A program made the position numbers and the translations under genes. Below the pieces are notes generated by a model. It worked only from the letters and a program-made list of their open reading frames with translations. It made no database searches and was not told where the DNA came from. A DNA stretch of 50,213 bases from Clostridiaceae bacterium (GTDB lineage Bacteria > Bacillota > Clostridia > Oscillospirales > Acutalibacteraceae), in the NCBI GenBank assembly GCA_016292455.1, contig JAEDIL010000004.1:1-50213 (forward strand). The letters are read 5' to 3'. This document shows, in pieces, positions 17,350 through 25,518 of the stretch. Each line of letters opens with the position of its first letter. Within the stretch, counting starts at the first letter, position 1.

Positions 17350-17366
17350 ATATCTGTCTCCTTAAT

Positions 17367-17957
17367 TCATTTCAAATAATCGGGCAGAACTTTTACAAGC
17401 TCTCTGAGAGCATTTCCTCTGTGACTGAGCGCGTCCTTTTCCTCTGCCGAAAGCTCAGCAAAGCTCTTTTCGCCCACCATGAACACAGGGTCATAGCCGA
17501 AGCCGTTGTCGCCGTGCTTTTCAAAGCCTATGAAGCCCTCGCATTTTCCGTTGACGGAAAGTCTCCTTCCGTCCGGAAAACAAACGCAGACCGAGCAAAC
17601 GAAACGCGCCGTTCTTTTTTCATACGGTACGCCGTCAAGATTTTTCAGAAGCTTCTGAATATTCGCTTCGTCATTGCCGTGCTCACCGGAATAACGGGCG
17701 GAATAGACACCCGGCTCGCCGCCAAGATAATCAACAACAAGTCCGCTGTCATCTGCGATGCAGGGAAATCCGCTTTCGCGGCAGCCGCTTTCAGCTTTGA
17801 GAACGGCATTTTCAAGAAATGTTGAGCCCGTTTCTTCAACATCGGTGAGCTGTTTTCCCGCCGCCTGCGCGGTCAGAACTTCAACACCGAGCGGAGCCAG
17901 AATTCGCTGCATTTCGGCCTGCTTTTTCATATTATGCGTTGCAATAATAAACTTCAT
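17367..17957 (-). CDS. rdgB: XTP/dITP pyrophosphatase (RdgB/HAM1)
   Basis: House-cleaning nucleotidase that removes inosine and xanthosine triphosphates from the pool. 196 residues, usual length. The N-terminus FIIATHNMKKQAE, the ADDSGLVVDYLGGEPGVYSARY block (about 68-90) and the FGYDPVF run with SHRGNALREL near the end are family signatures. The ATG overlaps the ftsY stop by 4 bases. Confidence 0.96.
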   Translation of the reverse strand: MKFIIATHNMKKQAEMQRILAPLGVEVLTAQAAGKQLTDVEETGSTFLENAVLKAESGCRESGFPCIADDSGLVVDYLGGEPGVYSARYSGEHGNDEANIQKLLKNLDGVPYEKRTARFVCSVCVCFPDGRRLSVNGKCEGFIGFEKHGDNGFGYDPVFMVGEKSFAELSAEEKDALSHRGNALRELVKVLPDYLK

Positions 17958-18895
17958 TCTTCGTCCTCGTTCTTATGTGTTTCCGCTGTGTTTTCAAAAA
18001 GAGCCTTGGCAAAGACTTTTTCGTTGAACGGTTGAAGATCATCAATTTTTTCGCCGACGCCGATGAACTTGATAGGAAGCTTCAGCTCGTTCTTGATTCC
18101 GAGAACAACGCCGCCCCTTGCCGTTCCGTCAAGCTTTGTCAGAACAATTCCGGTCAGCTCGGCAACCTGCATGAACTCCTTGGCCTGACTGATTGCGTTC
18201 TGTCCGGTTGTCGCGTCAAGAACAAGGAAGATTTCGCGGTCGGCATAAGGCAATTCCTTTTCAACAACGCGGTATATTTTTGCAAGCTCGTCCATGAGAT
18301 TCTTTTTGTTGTGGAGTCTTCCTGCGGTATCAATGATAATTATATCGCTGTCTCTTGCAATACCCGCCTGAATTGTGTCATAGACAACGGCAGCAGGGTC
18401 CGAACCCTCCTGGTGCTTGATCATTTCAACGCCGGCGCGGTTTGCCCAGACTTCAAGCTGCTCAATTGCTGCCGCACGGAAAGTATCGGCAGCTCCGAGA
18501 ATAACCTTTTTCCCCTGCGCTTTATACATGGCCGCCATTTTGCCGATTGTTGTTGTTTTTCCCACGCCGTTGACGCCGATGACAAGAATTACGGACGGAA
18601 TTGTAATGAGCCCCCAGTCTTCGCCGCCGTCAAGCATTCCGGCAATAATGTCCGCAATGACCATTTTTGCGTGCTTTGGATTGCGAACCTCGTTTTTGCG
18701 GACACGCTCGCGAAGCTTCTCAACTATTGCTGTTGCCGTTGTTACACCGACGTCTGCCATAATGAGCGCTTCTTCAAGGTCATCGTAAAGGTCATCATTG
18801 ATTTCTTCATATGCACCGAGAACGTCTTCAAGCTTTGCGTCAAGACCCTCGCGTGTTTTTTTCAGGCCGAAGCCGAACTTTTTGAAAATACCCAT
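17954..18895 (-). CDS. ftsY: Signal recognition particle receptor FtsY
   Basis: SRP-receptor GTPase that delivers ribosome-nascent chains to the membrane. 313 residues; the acidic A domain is very short, as in many Gram-positives. After the helical N domain the NG core shows G1 GVNGVGKTTT, DTFRAAAIEQL, G3 DTAGRLHNK, G4 TKLDGTARGG and the closing GVGEKIDDLQPF. It follows smc by 17 bases and overlaps rdgB by 4 bases. The smc-ftsY pair is a conserved arrangement. Confidence 0.97.
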   Translation of the reverse strand: MGIFKKFGFGLKKTREGLDAKLEDVLGAYEEINDDLYDDLEEALIMADVGVTTATAIVEKLRERVRKNEVRNPKHAKMVIADIIAGMLDGGEDWGLITIPSVILVIGVNGVGKTTTIGKMAAMYKAQGKKVILGAADTFRAAAIEQLEVWANRAGVEMIKHQEGSDPAAVVYDTIQAGIARDSDIIIIDTAGRLHNKKNLMDELAKIYRVVEKELPYADREIFLVLDATTGQNAISQAKEFMQVAELTGIVLTKLDGTARGGVVLGIKNELKLPIKFIGVGEKIDDLQPFNEKVFAKALFENTAETHKNEDEE

Positions 18896-18912
18896 ATTTT
18901 TCCTCCTGTGTA

Positions 18913-21900
18913 TTATCCGTGGTTTTCAAGCTTTCCGGCAAGCTCGGCTGTTTTGAGCTCAAGAAGCTTTGAAACTCCCTGCTCCTGCATTGTGATTCCG
19001 TAAAGCATATCCGCCTCTTCCATTGTTCCGCGGCGGTGAGTTATGAGAATAAACTGAGTGTTCTTTGTCATTCGTCTGACGTATTGGGCATATCTGACAA
19101 CGTTTGCATCGTCAAGTGCCGCTTCAACCTCGTCAAAAATGCAGAACGGCGCGGGATTAACTTTGAGAATAGCAAACAGCAGCGCTATTGCCGAAAGACC
19201 CTTTTCACCGCCGGAAAGCGCGTCAAGGCGTTTGACATTCTTGCCGGGCGGCTGAAGCCTGATGTCAATTTCACTTTCAAGAACATCTGTCGGGTCAAGC
19301 AAAACAAGCTCTGCCTTTCCGCCGGCAAAAAGCTCTCGGAAGGTTTCGCCGAAATGCTGATTGATCAGTGCAAAACGGTCGCGGAAGCGATCTGACATTT
19401 TTCCGGTAAGCTCTGTGATAAGCTTTGAAAGCTCCCGCTTTGAACGCTCAACATCCGAGAGCTGAGAAGACAAAAATTCATAGCGTTCGCTGACCTCTTT
19501 GTACTCCTCAATTGCACCGACATTGACCGACCCGAGTAAGCGTATTTTGTTTTTAATTTCGGCAAGTCTGCGCTTCGCACCGGCAGGATCCGCGGTCTGT
19601 TCGCTCTGAGCCGAGGCTTCGCGCAGCGTGAGCTGGTATTCATCATAAAGCTTTGTGACCGTCTGGTCAAGCTCCTGAAGCATTGTTTCACGCCGTTCTT
19701 CAAGACGTGCTTTTTCGCCGTTGACGGTTTCGCGCTCAGCGGTTTTTTCACGCTCCAAAGCGCGAAGAGAGCCTGTGCCTTCTTCCTTTTCGGCGCGCTG
19801 TTTTTGGAGTCCGACAATGCTTTCCCTTGCCGCTTCCGCTTTTTTCCGGCTTTCAATTGCGCTCTGGCGCAAGAGCTTTATACTTTCACGCAGCTGAGCG
19901 TTTTTTTCCCTGATTTCTTCGATTTCGGCTTCAAGCTGTTTATCCTTGTCCTCATGGCTGATAAGACGGGAAAGCAGAAGGTTCATAGCCTGAGTTCTCG
20001 CCGCAAGGTCTTTGTCTGCGTCATGCAGGTCCAGACTGAGCCTTGAAATTTCAGCGCCTGTTTTTTCTCGTAAATCAGAAAGCTCGCTTTTCTTCTGTCC
20101 GAGCGAGGCAAGCTTTTCGTCGTTTTCGTCAATGCGAACGGTAATATCTTTAATTTCCCGCTCTGCCTTTTCGGCTGCCTCTTCGAGCGAAGAGAGCCTT
20201 TGAGCAGAGGACTCGTTTTCGTTTTCAAGTTCTTCAAGAGAGGAAAGTGCAGACGAATACTGCTCCTCCCAAAGCTTGCTTTCACCTTCAAGACGGATTT
20301 TTTCCTCCTGCTTTGATAGCAATTCAGCTTTTGTACCGTCAAGCTGCGCCTGAGCCTGAGCAAGCGAAGTGCAGACCGAATCATATTCCGCCTGAATTTT
20401 TTCGCTTTCTTCAAGGAGTGCGGAATGTTTTTTTGAAAGACGTTCAATTTCACTTGAACGCGAAAGTATTCCGGCGCTGCGGCTCTGAGAGCCGCCGGTC
20501 AGTGAGCCGCCGGCATTGACGACCTGACCGTCAAGCGTGACGATTTTAAAGCGGAAGGAATAGTTCGCGGCAAGCGCGAGCGCACTGTCAAGGTCCTCGC
20601 AGACGGCTATTCTTCCGAGCAATGAACGGATAATTTCATCAAACCTGCCGTCGTTTTCAACAAGCTCGTTCGCCATTGCAATAAAGCCTTCATTTTTTTC
20701 CAGCCCGGTTTCATCAAAGCTTTTTGCCCTAACGGTTGAAACGGGCTGAAAAGTGGCTCTGCCCGAGCCGGTGCGTTTCAGGTAGTTAATTGCATTTTTT
20801 GCGTCTGTTTCGGTTTCGCAAACAATATTCTGAACGGCGTTGCCGAGAGCAGTTTCAATTGCTATTGTATATTCATTTTCAATTGAAATCAGCTTTGAAA
20901 CCGTTCCGAGTATTCCGGAAAGGACGCCCCTTTCCCCCTCTTTTATTACAGCCTTGACAGAACCGAGGTAGCCGTCCATGTTCTTTTCAAGGTCTTCCAG
21001 CATTTTCTTTTTGGACGCTGTGTGCTGAACTTCAAAGAGCTTGTTATCAAGCTCTTTTTTGAGCTTATCTGCTTTTTCCGAACGCGTCCGGCAGCGAAGA
21101 TTCAGACCCTCAGCTGAATTTGAAAGACTCGTCAGCTCTTCGCCGCATTTTTCAAGCGCGGAGAAAACCTTTTTCTTTTCCTTTTCAAGCAAAGCAAGGC
21201 TTTCCTTTTTCTGAACGGCAAGCTCTTTGAGCGATTCAAGTCTTTCGCGAAGTTCCTCCGCCGAAGAACGCGCTGTTGAAAACGCGACTCTGCAATCCGC
21301 AAGCCTGCGGGTAAATTCGGAATTCTGAGCGGAAATCGACTCGCTCATTTTGTCAAGCGAAGCGTCCTGAGCGCTTTTTTCTTCAAGCTCTTTTTTAACT
21401 CTTTCAAGCTCTTCACGCTTTTTCTGAGCTATTGATTTAATCCGTCCGATAAGGCTTTTTTCGCCCTCAATTTCCTTTTCAAGCTGCCTTCGGCTCTGCT
21501 CTGTGTCGCCCTTGTCGCCGAGAATACGGGCAATTGTCTGCTCGTTATGTTCAATCGAGTTTTCAAAAACGGCACACTGACTGTCGCCGGCTGCGGCGGC
21601 TTCTTCAAAAGAAGAGACACTGCTGCGCACCTCTTCAATCTGAACGGTAAGGCGCTGTACATTCTGATAGTCGCCCTCAATCTGCGCCTCAATTGCGTCA
21701 AGCTCCTTCTGAACCTGTTCGTAGTGCGCTGCGGCTATGGAAATGTTATCCTCCTGGCGCCTGATGTCCACTTTCAGCTTTCCTATGTTATAAAGCCAAA
21801 GACCGATTTCAAGCTCCTTTTTTTCGTCCGAAAGGGCAAGAAATTTCTGTGCCTTTTCGCTCTGCGTCTTCAAAGGACCTATTCTGCTTTCAAGCTCCGA

Positions 21901-22488
21901 GGCAATGTCGCGCAGACGGACAAGGTTATCCTCCGCCTGAGCAAGCTTTCTTATGGAATCATTGCGGCGATAGCGGTAAGCGGAAATTCCGCAGGCTTCT
22001 TCAAGCATTTCGCGGCATTCCTTGCTTTTGCCGGAAATCATCTCCGCAATTTTGCCCTGACTTACCATGGAATAGCCGTCCCTGCCGAGGCCGGTATCCA
22101 TGAAAAGCTCATGAATATCACGAAGTCTGACGGTGTTCCCGTTGATCTTATATTCACTTTCTCCCGAACGGAAAAAGCGCCTTGTTACGGCAACCTCGTC
22201 TGAATCAACGCTTTCAATGCTGCGGTCAGAATTGTCAAGGCGGAGCGTGACGCTCGCAAAGCCGTGAGCCTTGCGTACCCTTGTTCCGTCAAAAATGACG
22301 TCCTCCATCTTTGACCCGCGCAGAGATTTACTGCTTTGCTCACCGAGTACCCAGCGAACAGCGTCGGAAATATTGCTCTTTCCGCTTCCGTTAGGTCCGA
22401 CAACGGCGGTTATTCCGGGACCGAAGTTAAGTGTTGTTTTTTCGGGGAAGGACTTGAAGCCCTGCATTTCAATTGCTTTTAAAATCAT
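18913..22488 (-). CDS. smc: Chromosome segregation protein SMC
   Basis: Bacterial condensin core ATPase that folds and segregates the chromosome together with ScpA and ScpB (not in this window). 1191 residues. Walker A GPNGSGKSN is at 31-39 and the Q-loop region follows. Two long coiled-coil arms, rich in Glu, Lys and Leu, surround a hinge near 510-660 (GILGTVSKLI to TLDGQVVNAGGSLTGG). The C-terminal head has the signature LSGGEKGLSAIALLFA and Walker B FCIFDEVEAALDD. No interruption is seen. AGGAAG precedes the ATG, which overlaps the radical SAM gene by 4 bases. Confidence 0.98.
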   Translation of the reverse strand: MILKAIEMQGFKSFPEKTTLNFGPGITAVVGPNGSGKSNISDAVRWVLGEQSSKSLRGSKMEDVIFDGTRVRKAHGFASVTLRLDNSDRSIESVDSDEVAVTRRFFRSGESEYKINGNTVRLRDIHELFMDTGLGRDGYSMVSQGKIAEMISGKSKECREMLEEACGISAYRYRRNDSIRKLAQAEDNLVRLRDIASELESRIGPLKTQSEKAQKFLALSDEKKELEIGLWLYNIGKLKVDIRRQEDNISIAAAHYEQVQKELDAIEAQIEGDYQNVQRLTVQIEEVRSSVSSFEEAAAAGDSQCAVFENSIEHNEQTIARILGDKGDTEQSRRQLEKEIEGEKSLIGRIKSIAQKKREELERVKKELEEKSAQDASLDKMSESISAQNSEFTRRLADCRVAFSTARSSAEELRERLESLKELAVQKKESLALLEKEKKKVFSALEKCGEELTSLSNSAEGLNLRCRTRSEKADKLKKELDNKLFEVQHTASKKKMLEDLEKNMDGYLGSVKAVIKEGERGVLSGILGTVSKLISIENEYTIAIETALGNAVQNIVCETETDAKNAINYLKRTGSGRATFQPVSTVRAKSFDETGLEKNEGFIAMANELVENDGRFDEIIRSLLGRIAVCEDLDSALALAANYSFRFKIVTLDGQVVNAGGSLTGGSQSRSAGILSRSSEIERLSKKHSALLEESEKIQAEYDSVCTSLAQAQAQLDGTKAELLSKQEEKIRLEGESKLWEEQYSSALSSLEELENENESSAQRLSSLEEAAEKAEREIKDITVRIDENDEKLASLGQKKSELSDLREKTGAEISRLSLDLHDADKDLAARTQAMNLLLSRLISHEDKDKQLEAEIEEIREKNAQLRESIKLLRQSAIESRKKAEAARESIVGLQKQRAEKEEGTGSLRALEREKTAERETVNGEKARLEERRETMLQELDQTVTKLYDEYQLTLREASAQSEQTADPAGAKRRLAEIKNKIRLLGSVNVGAIEEYKEVSERYEFLSSQLSDVERSKRELSKLITELTGKMSDRFRDRFALINQHFGETFRELFAGGKAELVLLDPTDVLESEIDIRLQPPGKNVKRLDALSGGEKGLSAIALLFAILKVNPAPFCIFDEVEAALDDANVVRYAQYVRRMTKNTQFILITHRRGTMEEADMLYGITMQEQGVSKLLELKTAELAGKLENHG

Positions 22489-23507
22489 CTTGTTCTTCCT
22501 GTCTCACTAAGCGGCAAAAGCCGCACTTCGTATTGCTTCATATTTTCTTCTGTGATAAATCTGATTAAGCAGCCTTTCTCCCTGAAATAAAGAAGATTTG
22601 CCTTTTTCTGGCCTGTGGCCTGCGATATATGCTTTTTTGAAACGGCAATGCTTATACTGCCGTTTGATACTTTGTTTTTATCCAGCAGGTTTTCAATTTC
22701 ATCGCGGTAAAGACGGCTTTCACACAGTTCACGGAAAGCCGGATGATATGCGCCGGCAACATAGCCGTCCTCAACGTTTCCGCCGGAATGAAGACCAAGC
22801 CGGATAACCTTTACGCCGTTTTCGTTAAAAAGTTTCAGAAGAGAGCTGCAAAGACAGACAGCTTCTTCAAGCGTCTGCGGTCTGTATTCTCCGCTTTTAT
22901 ACAGCGATTCAAGTTTTGTTTTTTCAAGAACAACAGCGGGATAAATTCTTGCGGTATCCGGCGAAAGAGCAATAAGCCTTTTTGCCGTTTCAAACGCTTT
23001 TTCGTCGCTGTCGCCTAAAAGACCGGTCATCATCTGAACGCCGAGTTCAAAGCCGGCGCTTTTGACAAGACGGCAGGCGTTTTCGCTGTCCTTTGCAGTG
23101 TGACCGCGTTCGTTGAGGAGCAGGACTTCATCGTCCATACTCTGACAGCCGAGCTCAATTGAGGTTACGCCGTACTCTTTCAAAAGGGCAAGAATGCTTT
23201 CATCAATGCAATCCGGGCGGGTTGAAATTCTTACTCCTTTGAAAAAGCCGCGGTCAATATAAATCTTTGCCGTTTTCAGAAGTGAAAGCATATAGCCGCG
23301 TTCAATTGCGGTAAAGCTTCCGCCGAAAAAGGCAATTTCGCCCCCTCTTGCGTTTGTTTTGCCGGAAAGCGCCGTTTCGCAGGCACTTATTACGTCAATC
23401 GGTTCAAGGCGCCTTTGAAAACCCGAAATTGTTTTCTGATTGCAGAAGCTGCATCTGTGCGGACAGCCCTCATCAGGTACGAAAAGGGCAACATTGACAT
23501 GCTTCAT
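22485..23507 (-). CDS. Elp3-like radical SAM protein
   Basis: A 340-residue radical SAM enzyme. C15, C19 and C22 (CPHRCSFC) bind the 4Fe-4S cluster. The following GGEIAFFGGSFTAI, RISTRPDCI and SIELGCQSM blocks match the Elp3/YhcC-like group, which modifies or is suspected to modify tRNA. The acetyltransferase domain of true Elp3 is absent: the protein stops after a short C-terminal region. It overlaps both rnc and smc by 4 bases, a linkage seen in other Clostridia. The reaction is unknown; tRNA modification is an inference from family and from its tRNA-related neighbours. Confidence 0.88.
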   Translation of the reverse strand: MKHVNVALFVPDEGCPHRCSFCNQKTISGFQRRLEPIDVISACETALSGKTNARGGEIAFFGGSFTAIERGYMLSLLKTAKIYIDRGFFKGVRISTRPDCIDESILALLKEYGVTSIELGCQSMDDEVLLLNERGHTAKDSENACRLVKSAGFELGVQMMTGLLGDSDEKAFETAKRLIALSPDTARIYPAVVLEKTKLESLYKSGEYRPQTLEEAVCLCSSLLKLFNENGVKVIRLGLHSGGNVEDGYVAGAYHPAFRELCESRLYRDEIENLLDKNKVSNGSISIAVSKKHISQATGQKKANLLYFREKGCLIRFITEENMKQYEVRLLPLSETGRTR

Positions 23508-24181
23508 TCCTTGATTCCCATGAGTTCAAGAGCCTTTTTTGCCGCCGCCTGTTCAGCGCCTTTTTTGCTCTGACCTATTCCGTCGCCTATTACGTTGCTG
23601 TTGAGACGAACCTCAACTTCAAAACGCTTGTCGTGGTCAGGTCCGCTTTCACCGACAAGAATATATGTCAGATGCTCATCGGGATTCTTCTGAATAATCT
23701 CCTGCAAGTAGGTTTTATAGTCCTTGAACTTCGGCGCTTCGGCAGCAGCCCTCTTGATGAAGCGTAAAACAAATTTTCTTGCTTCTTCAAGTCCGCCGTC
23801 AAGGTAAATTGCGGCTATCACCGCTTCAAATGCATCGGCAAGGATTGACGGTCTGCGGCGTCCGCCGGTGTGCTCCTCGCCTTTTCCGAGCAGTATGTAT
23901 TTGCCAAGATCGATTTCCTTTGCAAAATTGAAAAGCGATTTTTCGCAGACACATGCTGCTCTCCTTTTTGTCATTTCGCCCTCGGGCAAATGACTCAGGT
24001 TGTGGTAAAAATAATCAGCAGAAATTACACCGAGAACGGAATCGCCCAAAAATTCGAGCCTTTCGTTGCAATCGCGTGAAAGCTGCTTTTCGTTGGCATA
24101 GGACGAATGGGTAAACGCTGTTTCAAGGAGCTTTTCGTTCCTGAACGTATAACCTATCGTCCTTTGAAACTCTTCAAACAT
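23504..24181 (-). CDS. rnc: Ribonuclease III
   Basis: Double-strand-specific endoribonuclease that processes rRNA precursors and regulatory duplexes. 225 residues. The catalytic domain has the signature RLEFLGDSVL (41-50) and the second acidic pair D116 and E119 (ADAFEAVIAA). The double-stranded RNA-binding domain occupies about 155-223, ending in KKGAEQAAAKKALELMG. Its ATG is 2 bases after the trmFO stop and it overlaps the radical SAM gene. Confidence 0.97.
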   Translation of the reverse strand: MFEEFQRTIGYTFRNEKLLETAFTHSSYANEKQLSRDCNERLEFLGDSVLGVISADYFYHNLSHLPEGEMTKRRAACVCEKSLFNFAKEIDLGKYILLGKGEEHTGGRRRPSILADAFEAVIAAIYLDGGLEEARKFVLRFIKRAAAEAPKFKDYKTYLQEIIQKNPDEHLTYILVGESGPDHDKRFEVEVRLNSNVIGDGIGQSKKGAEQAAAKKALELMGIKE

Positions 24182-24183
24182 CT

Positions 24184-25500
24184 CTACACTTCCTTTTCCG
24201 GCTGTTCAATAGTTTTTTCGAGTTCTTCAAGAGCTCTGCGTGAAAGAGCGGCATAGCGTTCCTTCTTGTCTCTGATTTTTGGTTCAATGGGCGGCAGTAC
24301 ACCGAAGTTTGCACCCATGGGCTGAAAGTTTTTGACCTGCGGATCGCTGATGTAGCGCGAAAGCGCGCCGATCATGGTCGTTTCGGGAAGAATCAGAGTA
24401 TCCTTTCCTTCAAGACGAAGCTTCATGTTGATGCCTGCCATAATTCCCGAGGCGGCTGATTCCATGTAGCCCTCAACGCCGGTTATCTGACCGGCAAAGA
24501 ACAGATTATTCCTCTTTCGGAGGCTGAAATCGCCCGAAAGAAGCCGGGGCGAGTCAATAAATGTATTCCTGTGCATCACGCCGTAACGTACAAAGTCGGC
24601 ATGGTTCAGTGCCGGAATCATTGAAAAAACGCGCTTTTGCTCCGGGAATTTGAGGTTGGTCTGAAAGCCGACAAGGTTATACATTGTTCCGGCGGCGTTT
24701 TCCTTGCGAAGCTGCAAAACCGCCCACGGTCTGTGACCTGTTTTCGGATCGCGCAGACCGACCGGCTTCAATGGTCCGAAGCGCATTGTATCCTTTCCTC
24801 TTGACGCCATAACTTCAATGGGCATACATCCTTCATAAACGTCCCTGCGTTTGTCAAAGGAGTGAAGCTTTGCGCTTTCAGCTGAAATGAGCGCCTCATA
24901 AAACGCCTCATATTCCTCCTTGTTCATCGGGCAGTTGATATAATCATCATCACCGCCGCGGTCATAGCGGGAAGCGGAAAAGGATAATTCCGGGTCAACA
25001 CTTTCAAAAGTCACAATCGGAGCGGCAGCATCAAAAAAGAACAAGCCTTCGCCGCATAAGGCAGCAATGCTCTCGCTGAGTTTTTCGCTCGCAAGAGGCC
25101 CTGCGGCAATTATGACGTTTCCCTGCGGTATCTCCGTCACTTCCTCGTGAACTACGGTTATGAGCGGATGTGAGTTTATTCTTTCCGTAACAAGAAAGGA
25201 AAATTTGTCTCTGTCAACGGCAAGCGCACCACCGGCAGGCACAGCGCTCTTTTCAGCACACTGCATACACACCGAGCCTAATCGGCGCATCTCTTCTTTC
25301 AGCAGTCCTGCCGCCGATTCAAGGCGCATGGCTTTCAGAGAGTTTGAGCAAACGAGCTCCGCCAGAGTCGACATTTTGTGCGCAGGGCTGAACTTTTTCG
25401 GCTTCATTTCATAAAGAAGCACCGGCACTCCCCTTTCGGCAAGGCTCCATGCCGCTTCAACACCGGCAAGACCTCCGCCGACAACCTTAACTTCACTCAT
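24184..25500 (-). CDS. trmFO: tRNA (uracil-5-)-methyltransferase TrmFO
   Basis: Folate- and FAD-dependent enzyme that makes 5-methyluridine at position 54 of tRNA. 438 residues. The N-terminal FAD-binding motif is VVGGGLAGVEAAWSLAERG (about 6-24), followed by MKPKKFSPAH, the ELVCSNSLKA block and the later GQITGVEGYMESAASGIMAG. This flavin type replaces TrmA in many Firmicutes. The gene ends in TAG, showing that amber is used as an ordinary stop here. It lies between topA and rnc. Confidence 0.97.
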   Translation of the reverse strand: MSEVKVVGGGLAGVEAAWSLAERGVPVLLYEMKPKKFSPAHKMSTLAELVCSNSLKAMRLESAAGLLKEEMRRLGSVCMQCAEKSAVPAGGALAVDRDKFSFLVTERINSHPLITVVHEEVTEIPQGNVIIAAGPLASEKLSESIAALCGEGLFFFDAAAPIVTFESVDPELSFSASRYDRGGDDDYINCPMNKEEYEAFYEALISAESAKLHSFDKRRDVYEGCMPIEVMASRGKDTMRFGPLKPVGLRDPKTGHRPWAVLQLRKENAAGTMYNLVGFQTNLKFPEQKRVFSMIPALNHADFVRYGVMHRNTFIDSPRLLSGDFSLRKRNNLFFAGQITGVEGYMESAASGIMAGINMKLRLEGKDTLILPETTMIGALSRYISDPQVKNFQPMGANFGVLPPIEPKIRDKKERYAALSRRALEELEKTIEQPEKEV

Positions 25501-25518
25501 TTTGCTCGACCTCGTTTA

